This document shows, piece by piece, positions 45,469-54,916 of a stretch of 64,000 nt of DNA. Source of the DNA: Maribellus comscasis (lineage in GTDB: Bacteria > Bacteroidota > Bacteroidia > Bacteroidales > Prolixibacteraceae); NCBI RefSeq assembly GCF_009762775.1, contig NZ_CP046401.1:5716001-5780000 (forward strand). The letters run 5' to 3'. Numbering within the stretch: the first letter of the stretch is position 1; each line of letters opens with the position of its first letter. The notes beneath the pieces were generated by a model, which made no database searches, was not told where the DNA came from, and saw only the letters and a program-made list of their open reading frames with translations. The position numbers and the translations under genes are program-made.

Positions 45469-46307
45469 AATACAACCACATTTATATTATATTTTTCAAA
45501 TACATCTTTCCTGAAATTTACTTTTCGCTTTGCATCAAATCCGGGATTATATTGTTTTCTTAACATCGGGTACTTTGCCCCGGCAATCTGATGATAAGGC
45601 AATAGCTCCACTCGCTTCAAATTTTTGGCATCTTTGATTAGCCTGGCTGTTTCTTCCATATTCTCCATGGTATCATTTACCCCGGGAATCAAAGGTATCC
45701 TTATATAAAAATCGATATCTGATGAGCATAAAACTTCCAGGTTATTCAGTATCTGTGCATTGTCAACCCCCGTATATTTTTTATGAATATCAGGATTCGT
45801 ATGTTTTACATCCATCAATACCATATCTACTTTAGAAAGCATCCTCTGAAAAACCTCTGTTTTTGCATACCCTGAAGTTTCAACGGCAATATTTACAGGT
45901 TTCAGATGTTCAATCAATTCAAAAAGAAAAGCCGGCTGAGCAAGTGGTTCCCCCCCCGAAATGGTAATTCCTCCACCACTTTTTATCAAAACCTCTTTAC
46001 CCTTCAACAGTATTTCCGCCAAATGGGTAGCTTCATAATCTTTCCCCACAATCTTTCGCAAGCGCAAGGGGCAAACGTCAACGCATTTTCCACATTGGAT
46101 ACATTCATTATTGGAACACACTTCACTACATTTACCACAATGTATACACGCTGCATAACTCACCATCAGTTCTTTTTTAAAAGAAATTCCTTCCGGATTA
46201 TGGCACCATGTACATTTCAGAGGACACCCTTTAAAAAAGACAAGCTTCCGTATCCCCGGCCCGTCGTGAACAGCAAACTCTTCAATATTAAAAATGGTAC
46301 CTTTCAT
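45465..46307 (-). CDS. Glycyl radical enzyme activase (radical SAM)
   Basis: 280 residues. The radical-SAM cluster is in FKGCPLKCTWCHNPEG (CxxxCxxC), followed by an inserted ferredoxin-like domain with two 4Fe-4S sites (CIHCGKCSEVC, CIQCGKCVDVCPL), as in activases of GREs other than PFL. GGGITISGGEPLAQP binds SAM. It abstracts H from Gly668 of the GRE encoded at 41541. It starts 17 bp after the MFS transporter. Confidence 0.93.
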   Translation of the reverse strand: MKGTIFNIEEFAVHDGPGIRKLVFFKGCPLKCTWCHNPEGISFKKELMVSYAACIHCGKCSEVCSNNECIQCGKCVDVCPLRLRKIVGKDYEATHLAEILLKGKEVLIKSGGGITISGGEPLAQPAFLFELIEHLKPVNIAVETSGYAKTEVFQRMLSKVDMVLMDVKHTNPDIHKKYTGVDNAQILNNLEVLCSSDIDFYIRIPLIPGVNDTMENMEETARLIKDAKNLKRVELLPYHQIAGAKYPMLRKQYNPGFDAKRKVNFRKDVFEKYNINVVVL

Positions 46308-46324
46308 TTAAAACTTACTAATTC

Positions 46325-47665
46325 TCAGGATTTCTTTACTAAGACCATGTGTTCAATTTCTTCCAGTGACTTTCCTTTGGTTTCCACCAGGGAAAAGCGG
46401 TAAAAGACAAGGCTTAAAACAGTGGCAATACCGAAAAACAGGAATGCATAACCAGTACCAACAGAAGCTACCACAACCGGAAATACCCAGGAATTTAACG
46501 CATTAAAAAACCAATGGGAAAAGGAGCCGATTGCCGAACCTCTTGCCCTTATATTTGTAGGAAACATTTCGGAAAGGATGACCCAGATAACCGTACCTTG
46601 TGAGGCGGCGAAAAAAGCAATAAATCCCAGCATACTTATTAAAAGGATATAACCACTTGTATTTCCTGAAATATATGCCCAACTGAACAAACCCAGAAAT
46701 ATTGGCATACAGATTCCACCGATATATAATAAAAATTTCCTTCCGAATTTATCGATCAAAGACATCCCGACAATGGTAAAAACCAGGTTTGTTATCCCAA
46801 CAAGTACCGTTTGAGTAAAAGCAGATTCACCACTAAACCCGGCTTCCCTGAAAATATCGGTCGAATAATAGTTGACAATATTGATACCCGACAATTGGTT
46901 AAACATCCCAACCCCGATACCTATCAATACCAATTTCAAATATGGTTTTTTGAAAAGGACAGAATAATGCGTGAAAACCTCATTATCAAGTGAGTCCTGT
47001 ATTTCCTTGACTAACTCGTCCGGCGTAATTTGGTTGTTATTAACCCTTAAAATAGCATTTTTTGCCTCTTCCAAACGCCCTGTTTTTACCAGCCATCTGG
47101 GACTTCGTTGAATAAAAAACAGGAGCCCAAAGAAAATTGCCGAAGGGATTACCCCAAACAAAAACATCCACCTCCATTTATTTTCAGTCTCACCAATACT
47201 ATCAATAATGAAGTTGGAGAAGAATGAAACCAGGATTCCGAGCACAATCGCAAACTGGGCTGTTGCCACCAAACGCCCCCTGTATTTTGGCGGGGCTACT
47301 TCTGAAATATACATGGGAGTTACAACCGATGCACCACCAACGGCAATCCCTCCAATAAAACGCCCAATGATGAATATCCATAAATGGGTAGCCAGCCCGG
47401 TCATTAACATCGAAACAAGAAAAAACAGGGCCATGTATTTCAGAATGAACCTGCGCCCGTAAATATCTGCCGGTTTGCCAATAAATAAGGCACCGATAAT
47501 ACAACCTATCAGGGCAGCGCTAACAACAAAACCTTTCATTGCAGGTGAAAGCCCGAAATACTGGGCTACATAAAATATGGTCCCGTTAATCACACCGGTT
47601 TCAAAACCAAATAACAGGCTGCCCAGTGCAGCCACAAATGTGATAAAATACAAATAGCGTTTCAT
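46325..47665 (-). CDS. MFS sugar porter (SP family)
   Basis: 446 residues, 12 membrane helices. Sugar-porter marks: LLFGFETGVINGT in helix 1, GRR after helix 2 (YGRRFILKY), RSPRWLVKTGR before the central loop, QLSGINIVNYYS in helix 7 and VETKGKSLEEIE after helix 12. It imports a monosaccharide or small polyol by proton symport. In this operon it replaces the SusC/D import seen in most Bacteroidota sugar clusters, which suggests that a mono- or small saccharide is the transported form. Confidence 0.92.
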   Translation of the reverse strand: MKRYLYFITFVAALGSLLFGFETGVINGTIFYVAQYFGLSPAMKGFVVSAALIGCIIGALFIGKPADIYGRRFILKYMALFFLVSMLMTGLATHLWIFIIGRFIGGIAVGGASVVTPMYISEVAPPKYRGRLVATAQFAIVLGILVSFFSNFIIDSIGETENKWRWMFLFGVIPSAIFFGLLFFIQRSPRWLVKTGRLEEAKNAILRVNNNQITPDELVKEIQDSLDNEVFTHYSVLFKKPYLKLVLIGIGVGMFNQLSGINIVNYYSTDIFREAGFSGESAFTQTVLVGITNLVFTIVGMSLIDKFGRKFLLYIGGICMPIFLGLFSWAYISGNTSGYILLISMLGFIAFFAASQGTVIWVILSEMFPTNIRARGSAIGSFSHWFFNALNSWVFPVVVASVGTGYAFLFFGIATVLSLVFYRFSLVETKGKSLEEIEHMVLVKKS

Positions 47666-47684
47666 GAAGCTTTTACTTTGTTAT

Positions 47685-49148
47685 TTAATTTTTTGCATTA
47701 ATTAATGGTATAATCTCAAACTCATTTCTTGAGGATTCGAACAACTTTTCAAATTGTCTGACAACCTCTATATTCTGGTCTGCAACATCAACGAGTTCTT
47801 CGGGATCATTTTTGATGTTATACAATTCAAAAATTGTTTCTTTAGCTGTATCCCTGATATTGAGTTTTATAGCTTTCCATTGATCTTTCAGAATTGCCTG
47901 TTTTCCTCCCTGCTCATAAAATTCCCAATATAAATAGTCATGTTTCTCCGTTTGTTTCTGCCCAAAAAGAGCAGGCAAAAAAGATATACCATCTGTATCA
48001 GCAGGTTTTTCCCGGTCTGTTAATTCAGAAAAGGTGGGAAGGAAATCCCAAAATGCAAACAGATCATCGGATTTTGAATTCTCAGGAATTACTCCCGGCC
48101 AATAAGCTATAAAAGGTGTCTTTACCCCACCTTGATATAAATCGCGTTTCATCCCTCTGAAAGAGCCGTTTGAATTAAAAAAATCCATTTGGTGCCCACC
48201 TTCCTGATGCGGTCCATTGTCGGAACAAAATAAAACGAGGGTATTTTTATCAATTCCCATGTCAACTAACTTTTTAAGGATTAATCCTACAGAATTATCA
48301 ATATTCCGGATCATTGCAGCAAAACCTTTTTCCTGGCTCGGCCAATTTTTTTGGCTAAATTCATAATAATCCGGAACTTCCATCCCATCCGGGCTCTTTT
48401 CATTATTGGCATGCGGGACGTTATAAGCCAGATAAAGAAAAAACTTGTCATCTTTATTTTTTTCAATAAAAGAAATTGCTTTAGAGTCAAACAAAAACGG
48501 GGCATATTCATTTTTAACTTCAGCTACCCCTTTACCTTCCCTAAGGGGATCAAGCCATGGGTTTACTCCATTAATTAATTGAGTTTTATTTTTTAATTGA
48601 ATTTTCTCCCCGTTTTCAAATAAATATTCAGGATAAAAGTTATGCGCATGCCACATATTTATATAACCATAAAAGTACTCATATCCTTTCTTTGCCGGGT
48701 CATCATGAGGTAAATTCCCACCAATGCCCCATTTCCCAATTGCACCTGTTTTATAGCCAGCATTTTTAAATACTTTTGCTAAAGTAAGTTCTGAATTGCT
48801 GACCATTTGATCTAAATCATTTCCTCGCACAGAACAATGCCCTGTGTGCTTGCCGGTTAATAAACAGGCGCGGGAAGGCGCACACACTGTTGAGCCAGTA
48901 TACATATTTGTAAAATGCATACCTTCATTCGCCATTTTATCTATATTAGGGGTTTTTAATGTTTGCTGCCCGTAAAAACTTATATCTCCATAACCTAAAT
49001 CATCAACTAAAATCAGGATTACATTAGGTTCATTATCAGATTTAGTTTCATTCAAACATGAACTCAGCGTACCTAATATCCCTATTAGAAACAAAAAATG
49101 ACGAAGTTTTAAATTTGTCTGTTTCGGTATTCTTTTTTTCTCCTTCAT
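47685..49148 (-). CDS. S1-family sulfatase lipoprotein
   Basis: ATG at 49148 gives about 487 residues with a signal peptide and lipobox LSSC; a TTG ten codons upstream is less likely. VDDLGYGD, CAPSR in STVCAPSRACLLTGK, GKWGIG and FCSDNGPH form the active site. The His of GKWHLG is Gly, as in a sulfatase subgroup common in this phylum. It and the other sulfatase in the operon are only distantly alike, so they should remove different sulfate groups. Confidence 0.92.
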   Translation of the reverse strand: MKEKKRIPKQTNLKLRHFLFLIGILGTLSSCLNETKSDNEPNVILILVDDLGYGDISFYGQQTLKTPNIDKMANEGMHFTNMYTGSTVCAPSRACLLTGKHTGHCSVRGNDLDQMVSNSELTLAKVFKNAGYKTGAIGKWGIGGNLPHDDPAKKGYEYFYGYINMWHAHNFYPEYLFENGEKIQLKNKTQLINGVNPWLDPLREGKGVAEVKNEYAPFLFDSKAISFIEKNKDDKFFLYLAYNVPHANNEKSPDGMEVPDYYEFSQKNWPSQEKGFAAMIRNIDNSVGLILKKLVDMGIDKNTLVLFCSDNGPHQEGGHQMDFFNSNGSFRGMKRDLYQGGVKTPFIAYWPGVIPENSKSDDLFAFWDFLPTFSELTDREKPADTDGISFLPALFGQKQTEKHDYLYWEFYEQGGKQAILKDQWKAIKLNIRDTAKETIFELYNIKNDPEELVDVADQNIEVVRQFEKLFESSRNEFEIIPLINAKN

Positions 49149-49188
49149 TACAAAATATTTTTGGATTATTGGTGTCAATTTTTTTATT

Positions 49189-51378
49189 CTAGTCTATTTC
49201 AGTTACTTCAAGGATTATACTTTGAAATGCCTTCCTCATATTAACCCTTAATCCAATAACCATTAAAAATTCTCCTGTAAATACTTGTCCTTCAAATCTT
49301 AAATTTTGTTCCGAAGCTTTATTTATCTCTGTAATTCGATACTTTTTATCAGGATCCAAACCTCCTAAGCGGATTGGTGGATTTACATATTTAAGGTTTT
49401 CTTTTAGATTAAAAGTAAAAAACACTGCCCGTTCCTTTCCGGGAGAAACGTACATCAAAGATGCTGAACCATTATTTTCGTAAGGAGATATTAGCCGGTA
49501 CAAATCACCAAACTGTATTACATCCCTTATGGATTTATACATTTGAACAGCTTCTTTTGAAAATTGCCATTCTTCAGGGCTAAGGTCTTTGGGCTGCATT
49601 TCCATCCCCAGCCTTCCTGTCATTGCCACATCAAACCTGAATTTTAGTGGCAGTTCCCTGTCGGTTTGATGGTTTGGGGAGACACTCACGTGCGATGCCA
49701 TGTTTATGGCAGGAAAAATATGGGATGTTCCCCATTGCATGTAAATACGGCTTAATGCATCGGTATTGTCGCTAGTCCAATACTCATGGAAATATTTCAG
49801 GTAACCGTAGGTCACCCTGCCGCCCCCGCTGGAACAAGCCTGCATAACGACATCGGGATGGGCCTGTACAATGCGGTTCAGTGTTTTTTGCAGCCCCTTG
49901 TGATATTCCACGTAAAAACGCGATTGATTGTTTGGCGAAAGTACAGATGAACCAATATTGGTCATAAAATGGTTGGCATCCCATTTTATATATCCTATCC
50001 CAGGATGTTTAACCAGTAAGTCATGAATAGTATGGAACACAAAATCCTGTACTTCCGGGTTGCACAAATCCAGTAACATTTGTGAGCCCCCCCTTCCCAT
50101 TACTGTTTCGCGGTTGGGCTGGTGCACTATCCAGTCCGGGTGTTTTTCCGCCAGTTCACTTTTCAAATTTACCATTTCAGGTTCCAGCCAGATTCCAAAT
50201 TTTATATTTTTACTTTTTGCCCTTTCAATTAGCGGCTCCAAACCATTTGGGAGTTTCTCCGTGTTCACTCCCCAGTCGCCTAAACTTGTGGTGGCATCAT
50301 TTCGCGGGTATTTTTCTCCAAACCATCCATCGTCCATTACAAACAATTCTCCTCCCAAAGCAGCTATATCGTTGATCATATTCAACATTTTATCTTCCGA
50401 AATATCAAAATAAACTCCTTCCCAGCTGTTGAGTAGTACCATCCGCTCCTTGTGTCCGTCTCTGATTCCGTAATTCCGTGCCCAGCTATGCAGGTTCCTG
50501 CTGGCTTGCCCTTTGCCGTTCCTGCTGTAAGTCAGGATAAAAGCCGGAGTCCGGAATTCTTCACCACTATTCAGCACAATGCGTGAAACATCTTCATTTA
50601 TCCCCGCAATAATATTTACCCGGTTTCTAGTGTCGGAATCGAAACTGAGTTTATAAGTTCCTGTCCACGATAGTGTCCCGGCAATTACTTCTCCCTCATT
50701 TTCTGAAGGTTTTCCGTCAAGGCTCAGCATAAATGATGGGTTATCACACTGGGTTCCCCTAATCCCGTTCCTGTTTTTGATTACTTTCATTCCTCTTTCC
50801 AGCTTTTCTTCAACCAGGTTAAATTCACCTCCCCAGTGCCCGTGAAAATGGGTAAGCCATGGGTTAAACGAGTAAACAGGAATATAGAATGATGCAAACC
50901 TGTAAAGCGTTACCGGTTCTTTTTCTTTGTGTGATATTACAGACCATGCCTCTATTACATCCTCATTAAAATATGCCCTGTAAAAAAGGGTGACTGTAAA
51001 CGGATATTTATCGTCGTACAGTTTTACTGTGGTAAGGCTGGTATTGTCATCAGGTTTTGTTGTTTCAACTGATTCAAGGTACAGGTCGGTTGAAATATTC
51101 CCGTCGGAATGGCTTACCCGGAGTGCTTTTTCTTCGATGCAATTGATGCCAAACGTAGGATAGGCTTCTTCTCGTACACCAACCCCGCTGGTTGAAATTT
51201 TTGATAAATCGCCGGATTTAACACCATAATACCGGAACAGGAATTTCTCTCCTTTTTCTCCGGTAAAAACCAGGGTGGTATTTTTTGTTTCAATCCGATA
51301 CGAACGATCATCAGCCTTTACTTTAAGTGTGATGATCACAATTAACAACAGTAGGAATAATAATTTGATTGGTTTCAT
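49189..51378 (-). CDS. GH36 alpha-galactosidase, exported
   Basis: 729 residues with a signal peptide (ends VKAD). N-terminal beta-sandwich, then the TIM barrel: GELFVMDDGWFG, FGIWLEPEMVN, YIKWDANHFM (nucleophile Asp), QACSSGGGRV and EYWTSDNTDALSR (acid/base Asp), all as in GH36 alpha-galactosidases; then a beta C-terminus. It releases terminal alpha-galactose in the periplasm. It lies 11 bp after the mutarotase gene. Confidence 0.93.
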   Translation of the reverse strand: MKPIKLLFLLLLIVIITLKVKADDRSYRIETKNTTLVFTGEKGEKFLFRYYGVKSGDLSKISTSGVGVREEAYPTFGINCIEEKALRVSHSDGNISTDLYLESVETTKPDDNTSLTTVKLYDDKYPFTVTLFYRAYFNEDVIEAWSVISHKEKEPVTLYRFASFYIPVYSFNPWLTHFHGHWGGEFNLVEEKLERGMKVIKNRNGIRGTQCDNPSFMLSLDGKPSENEGEVIAGTLSWTGTYKLSFDSDTRNRVNIIAGINEDVSRIVLNSGEEFRTPAFILTYSRNGKGQASRNLHSWARNYGIRDGHKERMVLLNSWEGVYFDISEDKMLNMINDIAALGGELFVMDDGWFGEKYPRNDATTSLGDWGVNTEKLPNGLEPLIERAKSKNIKFGIWLEPEMVNLKSELAEKHPDWIVHQPNRETVMGRGGSQMLLDLCNPEVQDFVFHTIHDLLVKHPGIGYIKWDANHFMTNIGSSVLSPNNQSRFYVEYHKGLQKTLNRIVQAHPDVVMQACSSGGGRVTYGYLKYFHEYWTSDNTDALSRIYMQWGTSHIFPAINMASHVSVSPNHQTDRELPLKFRFDVAMTGRLGMEMQPKDLSPEEWQFSKEAVQMYKSIRDVIQFGDLYRLISPYENNGSASLMYVSPGKERAVFFTFNLKENLKYVNPPIRLGGLDPDKKYRITEINKASEQNLRFEGQVFTGEFLMVIGLRVNMRKAFQSIILEVTEID

Positions 51379-51389
51379 TTCTTTAAAGT

Positions 51390-52403
51390 TTAGTTAATTA
51401 CATCAAACCGGTAAATACAAACAGAATAATATTCTTCTCCGGGGAAAAGCATGGTAGAAGGGAATTGCTTAATATTCGGGCTATCAGGGAAATGCTGTGT
51501 TTCGAGGCAAAAGGCTGTTCGATGCCGATATGCGATCCCGTTTTTCCCAACGTCACTACCATTTAAAAAATTCCCTCCATAAAACTGAATGCCAGGTTCA
51601 TTCGTAAACACTTCCATTGTTCTTCCTGATTCCGGTTCAACAACTTTAGCTGCCAAACGAATATCTTTATTCAGGCCAGATGCATCCAACACCCAGTTGT
51701 GGTCGTACCCCTTACCCAATATCAGTTGTTCATATTCCTCATCCACTCTTTTCCCGATTGAAACCGGCTCCCTGAAATCGAAAGGTGTTCCTTCAACCGG
51801 GGATATTTCTCCAGTTGGGATTAATCCTCCATCAACCGGAGTGTATGATTCTGCATTTATTTGGAGTATGTGGTTATTGATTGATTTTTCCAAATTTCCC
51901 GTCAGGTTAAAAAATGAATGATGGGTAAAGTTTACAATAGTTGCCTGGTTTGTCTCAGCAAAATATTCAATTTTTAATTCGTTGTTATCAGTGAGTGAAT
52001 AAATAACTTTTACATCAAGGTTGCCGGGAAAACCTTCTTCCATATCCTTTGACAGGTACTTCAGTTTCAGTGTTTGCTTGTCTAATTGTTTTACATCCCA
52101 TATTACATTGTGAAAACCACCACTTCCACCGTGGAGGGAATTATCGCAATTATTCTTTTCAAGAGTGTATTCTTTTTCTCCTATTGAAAATCTGGCATTT
52201 CCAATCCTGTTCCCATACCTCCCTATTGTGGCACCATAATATTTTTCATTTGAGCTTAAATAATCGGCAAGATTGTCATAACCCAATACAACATCCTCTA
52301 AATTCCCATTTCTATCAGGAACAAAAAGGCTTACTACCCGCCCTCCGTAACTGGTAATAGTGGTTTTAATCCCGTTTTTATTTTCAATTGTAAATAGTTT
52401 CAT
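51390..52403 (-). CDS. galM: Aldose 1-epimerase (galactose mutarotase)
   Basis: 337 residues without a signal peptide. The GalM marks are GNRIGNARFSI, NNCDNSLHGG, VNFTHHSFFNLTG (catalytic His pair), YDHNWVLD, and the Glu in CLETQHFPDSPN. It interconverts alpha and beta aldoses, here most likely galactose freed by the two GH36-like enzymes. It sits between them in the operon. Confidence 0.93.
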   Translation of the reverse strand: MKLFTIENKNGIKTTITSYGGRVVSLFVPDRNGNLEDVVLGYDNLADYLSSNEKYYGATIGRYGNRIGNARFSIGEKEYTLEKNNCDNSLHGGSGGFHNVIWDVKQLDKQTLKLKYLSKDMEEGFPGNLDVKVIYSLTDNNELKIEYFAETNQATIVNFTHHSFFNLTGNLEKSINNHILQINAESYTPVDGGLIPTGEISPVEGTPFDFREPVSIGKRVDEEYEQLILGKGYDHNWVLDASGLNKDIRLAAKVVEPESGRTMEVFTNEPGIQFYGGNFLNGSDVGKNGIAYRHRTAFCLETQHFPDSPNIKQFPSTMLFPGEEYYSVCIYRFDVIN

Positions 52404-52457
52404 CTTGGTTTTTTAAAATTAATTAATCCCGACTGATTGTCAGAGGTTGCCAGGTGA

Positions 52458-54713
52458 TTAAAATCTCACCTTGAACTTAAAATCGCCGGTCTTATTCGGA
52501 TTAAAAGTGACTGCCATAATATTGTCATTCTCCTCCTTTACTGTGCATTTTGCACCATCGCACTGTGCATCGGCAAGATGAAATCCTTTGGGCACGTGCA
52601 ATCTCATTGTTAAAGGAAATGATCCAACAAGTGCTATTTCCCCTTCAATTACCCTGTTCCTGTTATCCCATTTGTAAGCATTTAGTTCAAGGGCATTCTG
52701 GGTGATATGGCGGTCGCTGCTTACCCATTGAGGAATATCCTGCTTTTTGTGTATTGATAACAAGCGTACTGCATGGGCAGGGACTTCCAGTGCAAAACCG
52801 TCAGTTATTGTTCCGTAAGCTTTTTGTTCCCAAAATTCATAGATTAAATATTCATCCTCTGCCGGCAATCCTAATTCGTCCATCGAAAAAGAAATAGTTT
52901 TCGCTTCATCTTCCCAGTTAAAGAGGGCTACCACGTTATAATCGCCCAACAATTTATTTTCAATCTGTAGGTTCCATATTTGCAACATCGAAAAATAAGG
53001 GTACAGGCTTACCGGACGAACATCGGCAACAGGCAGGGTTTGTTGCAGTATTTTCATCTGACTTTTGGACAAACCAGCCAGTTTATCGCCAAAGAAAGTT
53101 AACTGCCCGGGCAAAGCAACAATCGTTGCTGAAACCCTTGCCTCTTCCAATGGCAAGTCATGAACCAGTAAAGTATCAGGGTCGGCTACCATTACGATAT
53201 TGTGCGTAAAAATCTGGTTCATGGTACATGCCCCCTGATTATAAACGTTATGCCATTTTACCGGTTGATTGGGATGGACAATGTCGGCACCAAGCCTGGC
53301 TGCATCAGCATAATATGCTTCAGGACCTGAACTATGTCCTTGACAAGCTAAAAATACACGGTCTTCGCCAATACCTTCACGGAAGGTTTTTACACATTTT
53401 TCAAACGGATTTGAATAAGACGGATCTTTGAAACACTCCCGGATTTCCGGGCGTTCATACAAATGGGCACAATAATTATGAGACCGTCCCGACATGCCAT
53501 CAATTTTAAAAAACTCGTATCCCCATTCCCGTGAAGCTTTATTAAACATCTTTTTTAAATGGTCTAACGCTTCTTGTACTGTTGGGTCTAACGTATAACG
53601 CCCATTCCATGAAGAAATAGGTTTGCCTTCTTTATCATGTAAAAACCAGTTTTTATGCTCGTCGTAGAACTTCTCGCTTCCGGTTCCAAACGGTGCCATC
53701 CATAAACCCGGGCGAAATCCCAAATCACGGATATCCTCAGCCAGTTGTTTCATACCTTCAGGAAACTGCTTTTCATTTACTTCAAGGTTCATATTAAAGA
53801 AATTACTGACCGGAAGTTGGTCTGAATTTCCCTGCCAGGATTCAATCGACCAAAATTCACAGCCAAATGGCTGCAAATATTTTTTCCCGATTTTGGCTTC
53901 ATTAAGGTTATCTTCAGCAGTGGCTTTATCGAAATAAGTATTCCACGACATCCAGCCTGTTGGCGTTTTGGAGCACCTTTCCCTGTTCAAAGTATGATAG
54001 TAGGGAACATACCTGCTTTTTAAATAGTTTTTCTCAAGGTTCATGGAAAAGACTGACTCTGATGACTCTCCAATGTGTCCCGACATTTTAAATGAATACT
54101 CACCGTCACCCGTATTTTTTATGCTCAGATTTCCGGCATCCAGTTGCAGTATTGTATCATTTTCAGGAGCAAAAAGGGAATCGTTTTGTAAAGAATCGGT
54201 TATCCCGCAACTCAAGGACAAAACCCTCTCTCCTTCTTTTGCCCGTGTCCGGCAAGCAAAACTATTTTTGAAAAAAGTTATACCTCCCGTAAACGTTAAA
54301 ATGCCTTTATAAGCCTGTGCTGTCCGATGGTAAAAGCAAATTTTCAACTCCTCTCCATTCGTGCACAAAACAAAATACCCCTGCACATCACCTTTCAAAT
54401 CAACAAAAGCATAGCGGCTTTTTACTCCATCATGTGAATTAACAACTGTCCATTGATCCGTTCCCGAAGTAAAAATAAGTCTTCCGTGAATAAAAACATT
54501 GCCATTAACTATTGAAAGAGTTGATTCTGATTCGTTAAACGAAACTTTCCACTTTGTATAATCCGGCTCTTCAAAAGGTATATTTTTATTTCCTTTATTT
54601 AGGCCGGAAATAACAGGAATATTTCTATCGTCCAAAGTTGTGAAGCCACAAAGTGAAGATAGGGCAATTGACCCAACAGATGCCTTTTGTATAAATTCCC
54701 TTCTAGTTTTCAT
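52458..54713 (-). CDS. Clan GH-D glycosidase (GH36-like), Tat/lipoprotein-type export
   Basis: 751 residues. The N-terminus RREFIQKASVGSIALSSLCG combines a twin-Arg-like motif with a possible lipobox Cys. The barrel has TGWMSWNTYFD, FRPGLWMAPFG, YEFFKIDGMSG (Asp as nucleophile) and LACQGHSSGPEAYYADAARLGADIV, the order expected for alpha-galactosidase-type enzymes but distant from the GH36 next door. First gene of the nine-gene operon and divergent from the AraC gene. Alpha-galactosidase or alpha-N-acetylgalactosaminidase activity is likely. Confidence 0.8.
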   Translation of the reverse strand: MKTRREFIQKASVGSIALSSLCGFTTLDDRNIPVISGLNKGNKNIPFEEPDYTKWKVSFNESESTLSIVNGNVFIHGRLIFTSGTDQWTVVNSHDGVKSRYAFVDLKGDVQGYFVLCTNGEELKICFYHRTAQAYKGILTFTGGITFFKNSFACRTRAKEGERVLSLSCGITDSLQNDSLFAPENDTILQLDAGNLSIKNTGDGEYSFKMSGHIGESSESVFSMNLEKNYLKSRYVPYYHTLNRERCSKTPTGWMSWNTYFDKATAEDNLNEAKIGKKYLQPFGCEFWSIESWQGNSDQLPVSNFFNMNLEVNEKQFPEGMKQLAEDIRDLGFRPGLWMAPFGTGSEKFYDEHKNWFLHDKEGKPISSWNGRYTLDPTVQEALDHLKKMFNKASREWGYEFFKIDGMSGRSHNYCAHLYERPEIRECFKDPSYSNPFEKCVKTFREGIGEDRVFLACQGHSSGPEAYYADAARLGADIVHPNQPVKWHNVYNQGACTMNQIFTHNIVMVADPDTLLVHDLPLEEARVSATIVALPGQLTFFGDKLAGLSKSQMKILQQTLPVADVRPVSLYPYFSMLQIWNLQIENKLLGDYNVVALFNWEDEAKTISFSMDELGLPAEDEYLIYEFWEQKAYGTITDGFALEVPAHAVRLLSIHKKQDIPQWVSSDRHITQNALELNAYKWDNRNRVIEGEIALVGSFPLTMRLHVPKGFHLADAQCDGAKCTVKEENDNIMAVTFNPNKTGDFKFKVRF

Positions 54714-54801
54714 TGGTTAGTAATTTGTGGTTTTTTAATAAAATATCAGATAAACTGACATATATAGGAATTTTCTTCGTCAAATTATACTTCTTCATTC
54801 A

Positions 54802-54831
54802 TTGTTATAACAAATTCATTATATACTTTTG
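54802..54831 (+). promoter_or_regulatory. Promoter of the AraC gene
   Basis: TTG at 54802-54804 and TACTTTTG at 54824-54831 are separated by 19 bp, the standard Bacteroidota -33/-7 spacing (TTG-N19-TAnnTTTG). It lies 81 bp before the ATG at 54913. Confidence 0.6.
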
Positions 54832-54885
54832 AAAATGAAGTATTAGTTGGATATAAAAGTATATTGATGCAAAAAAAATATTACA

Positions 54886-54916
54886 TACAAAATGACATAA
54901 ATACTGTACAAAATGA
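54886..54916 (+). promoter_or_regulatory. Tandem TACAAAATGA, probable AraC autoregulatory site
   Basis: TACAAAATGA at 54886-54895 and 54907-54916 repeat with a 21-bp period, fitting the direct half-sites bound by AraC proteins. The second copy contains the start codon of the regulator, so binding would block its own expression. Confidence 0.5.

Noticed and set aside
41080..54713. Classical SusC/D polysaccharide utilisation locus
   Set aside because: No TonB-dependent SusC-like or SusD-like gene is in the operon; import is by an MFS porter.
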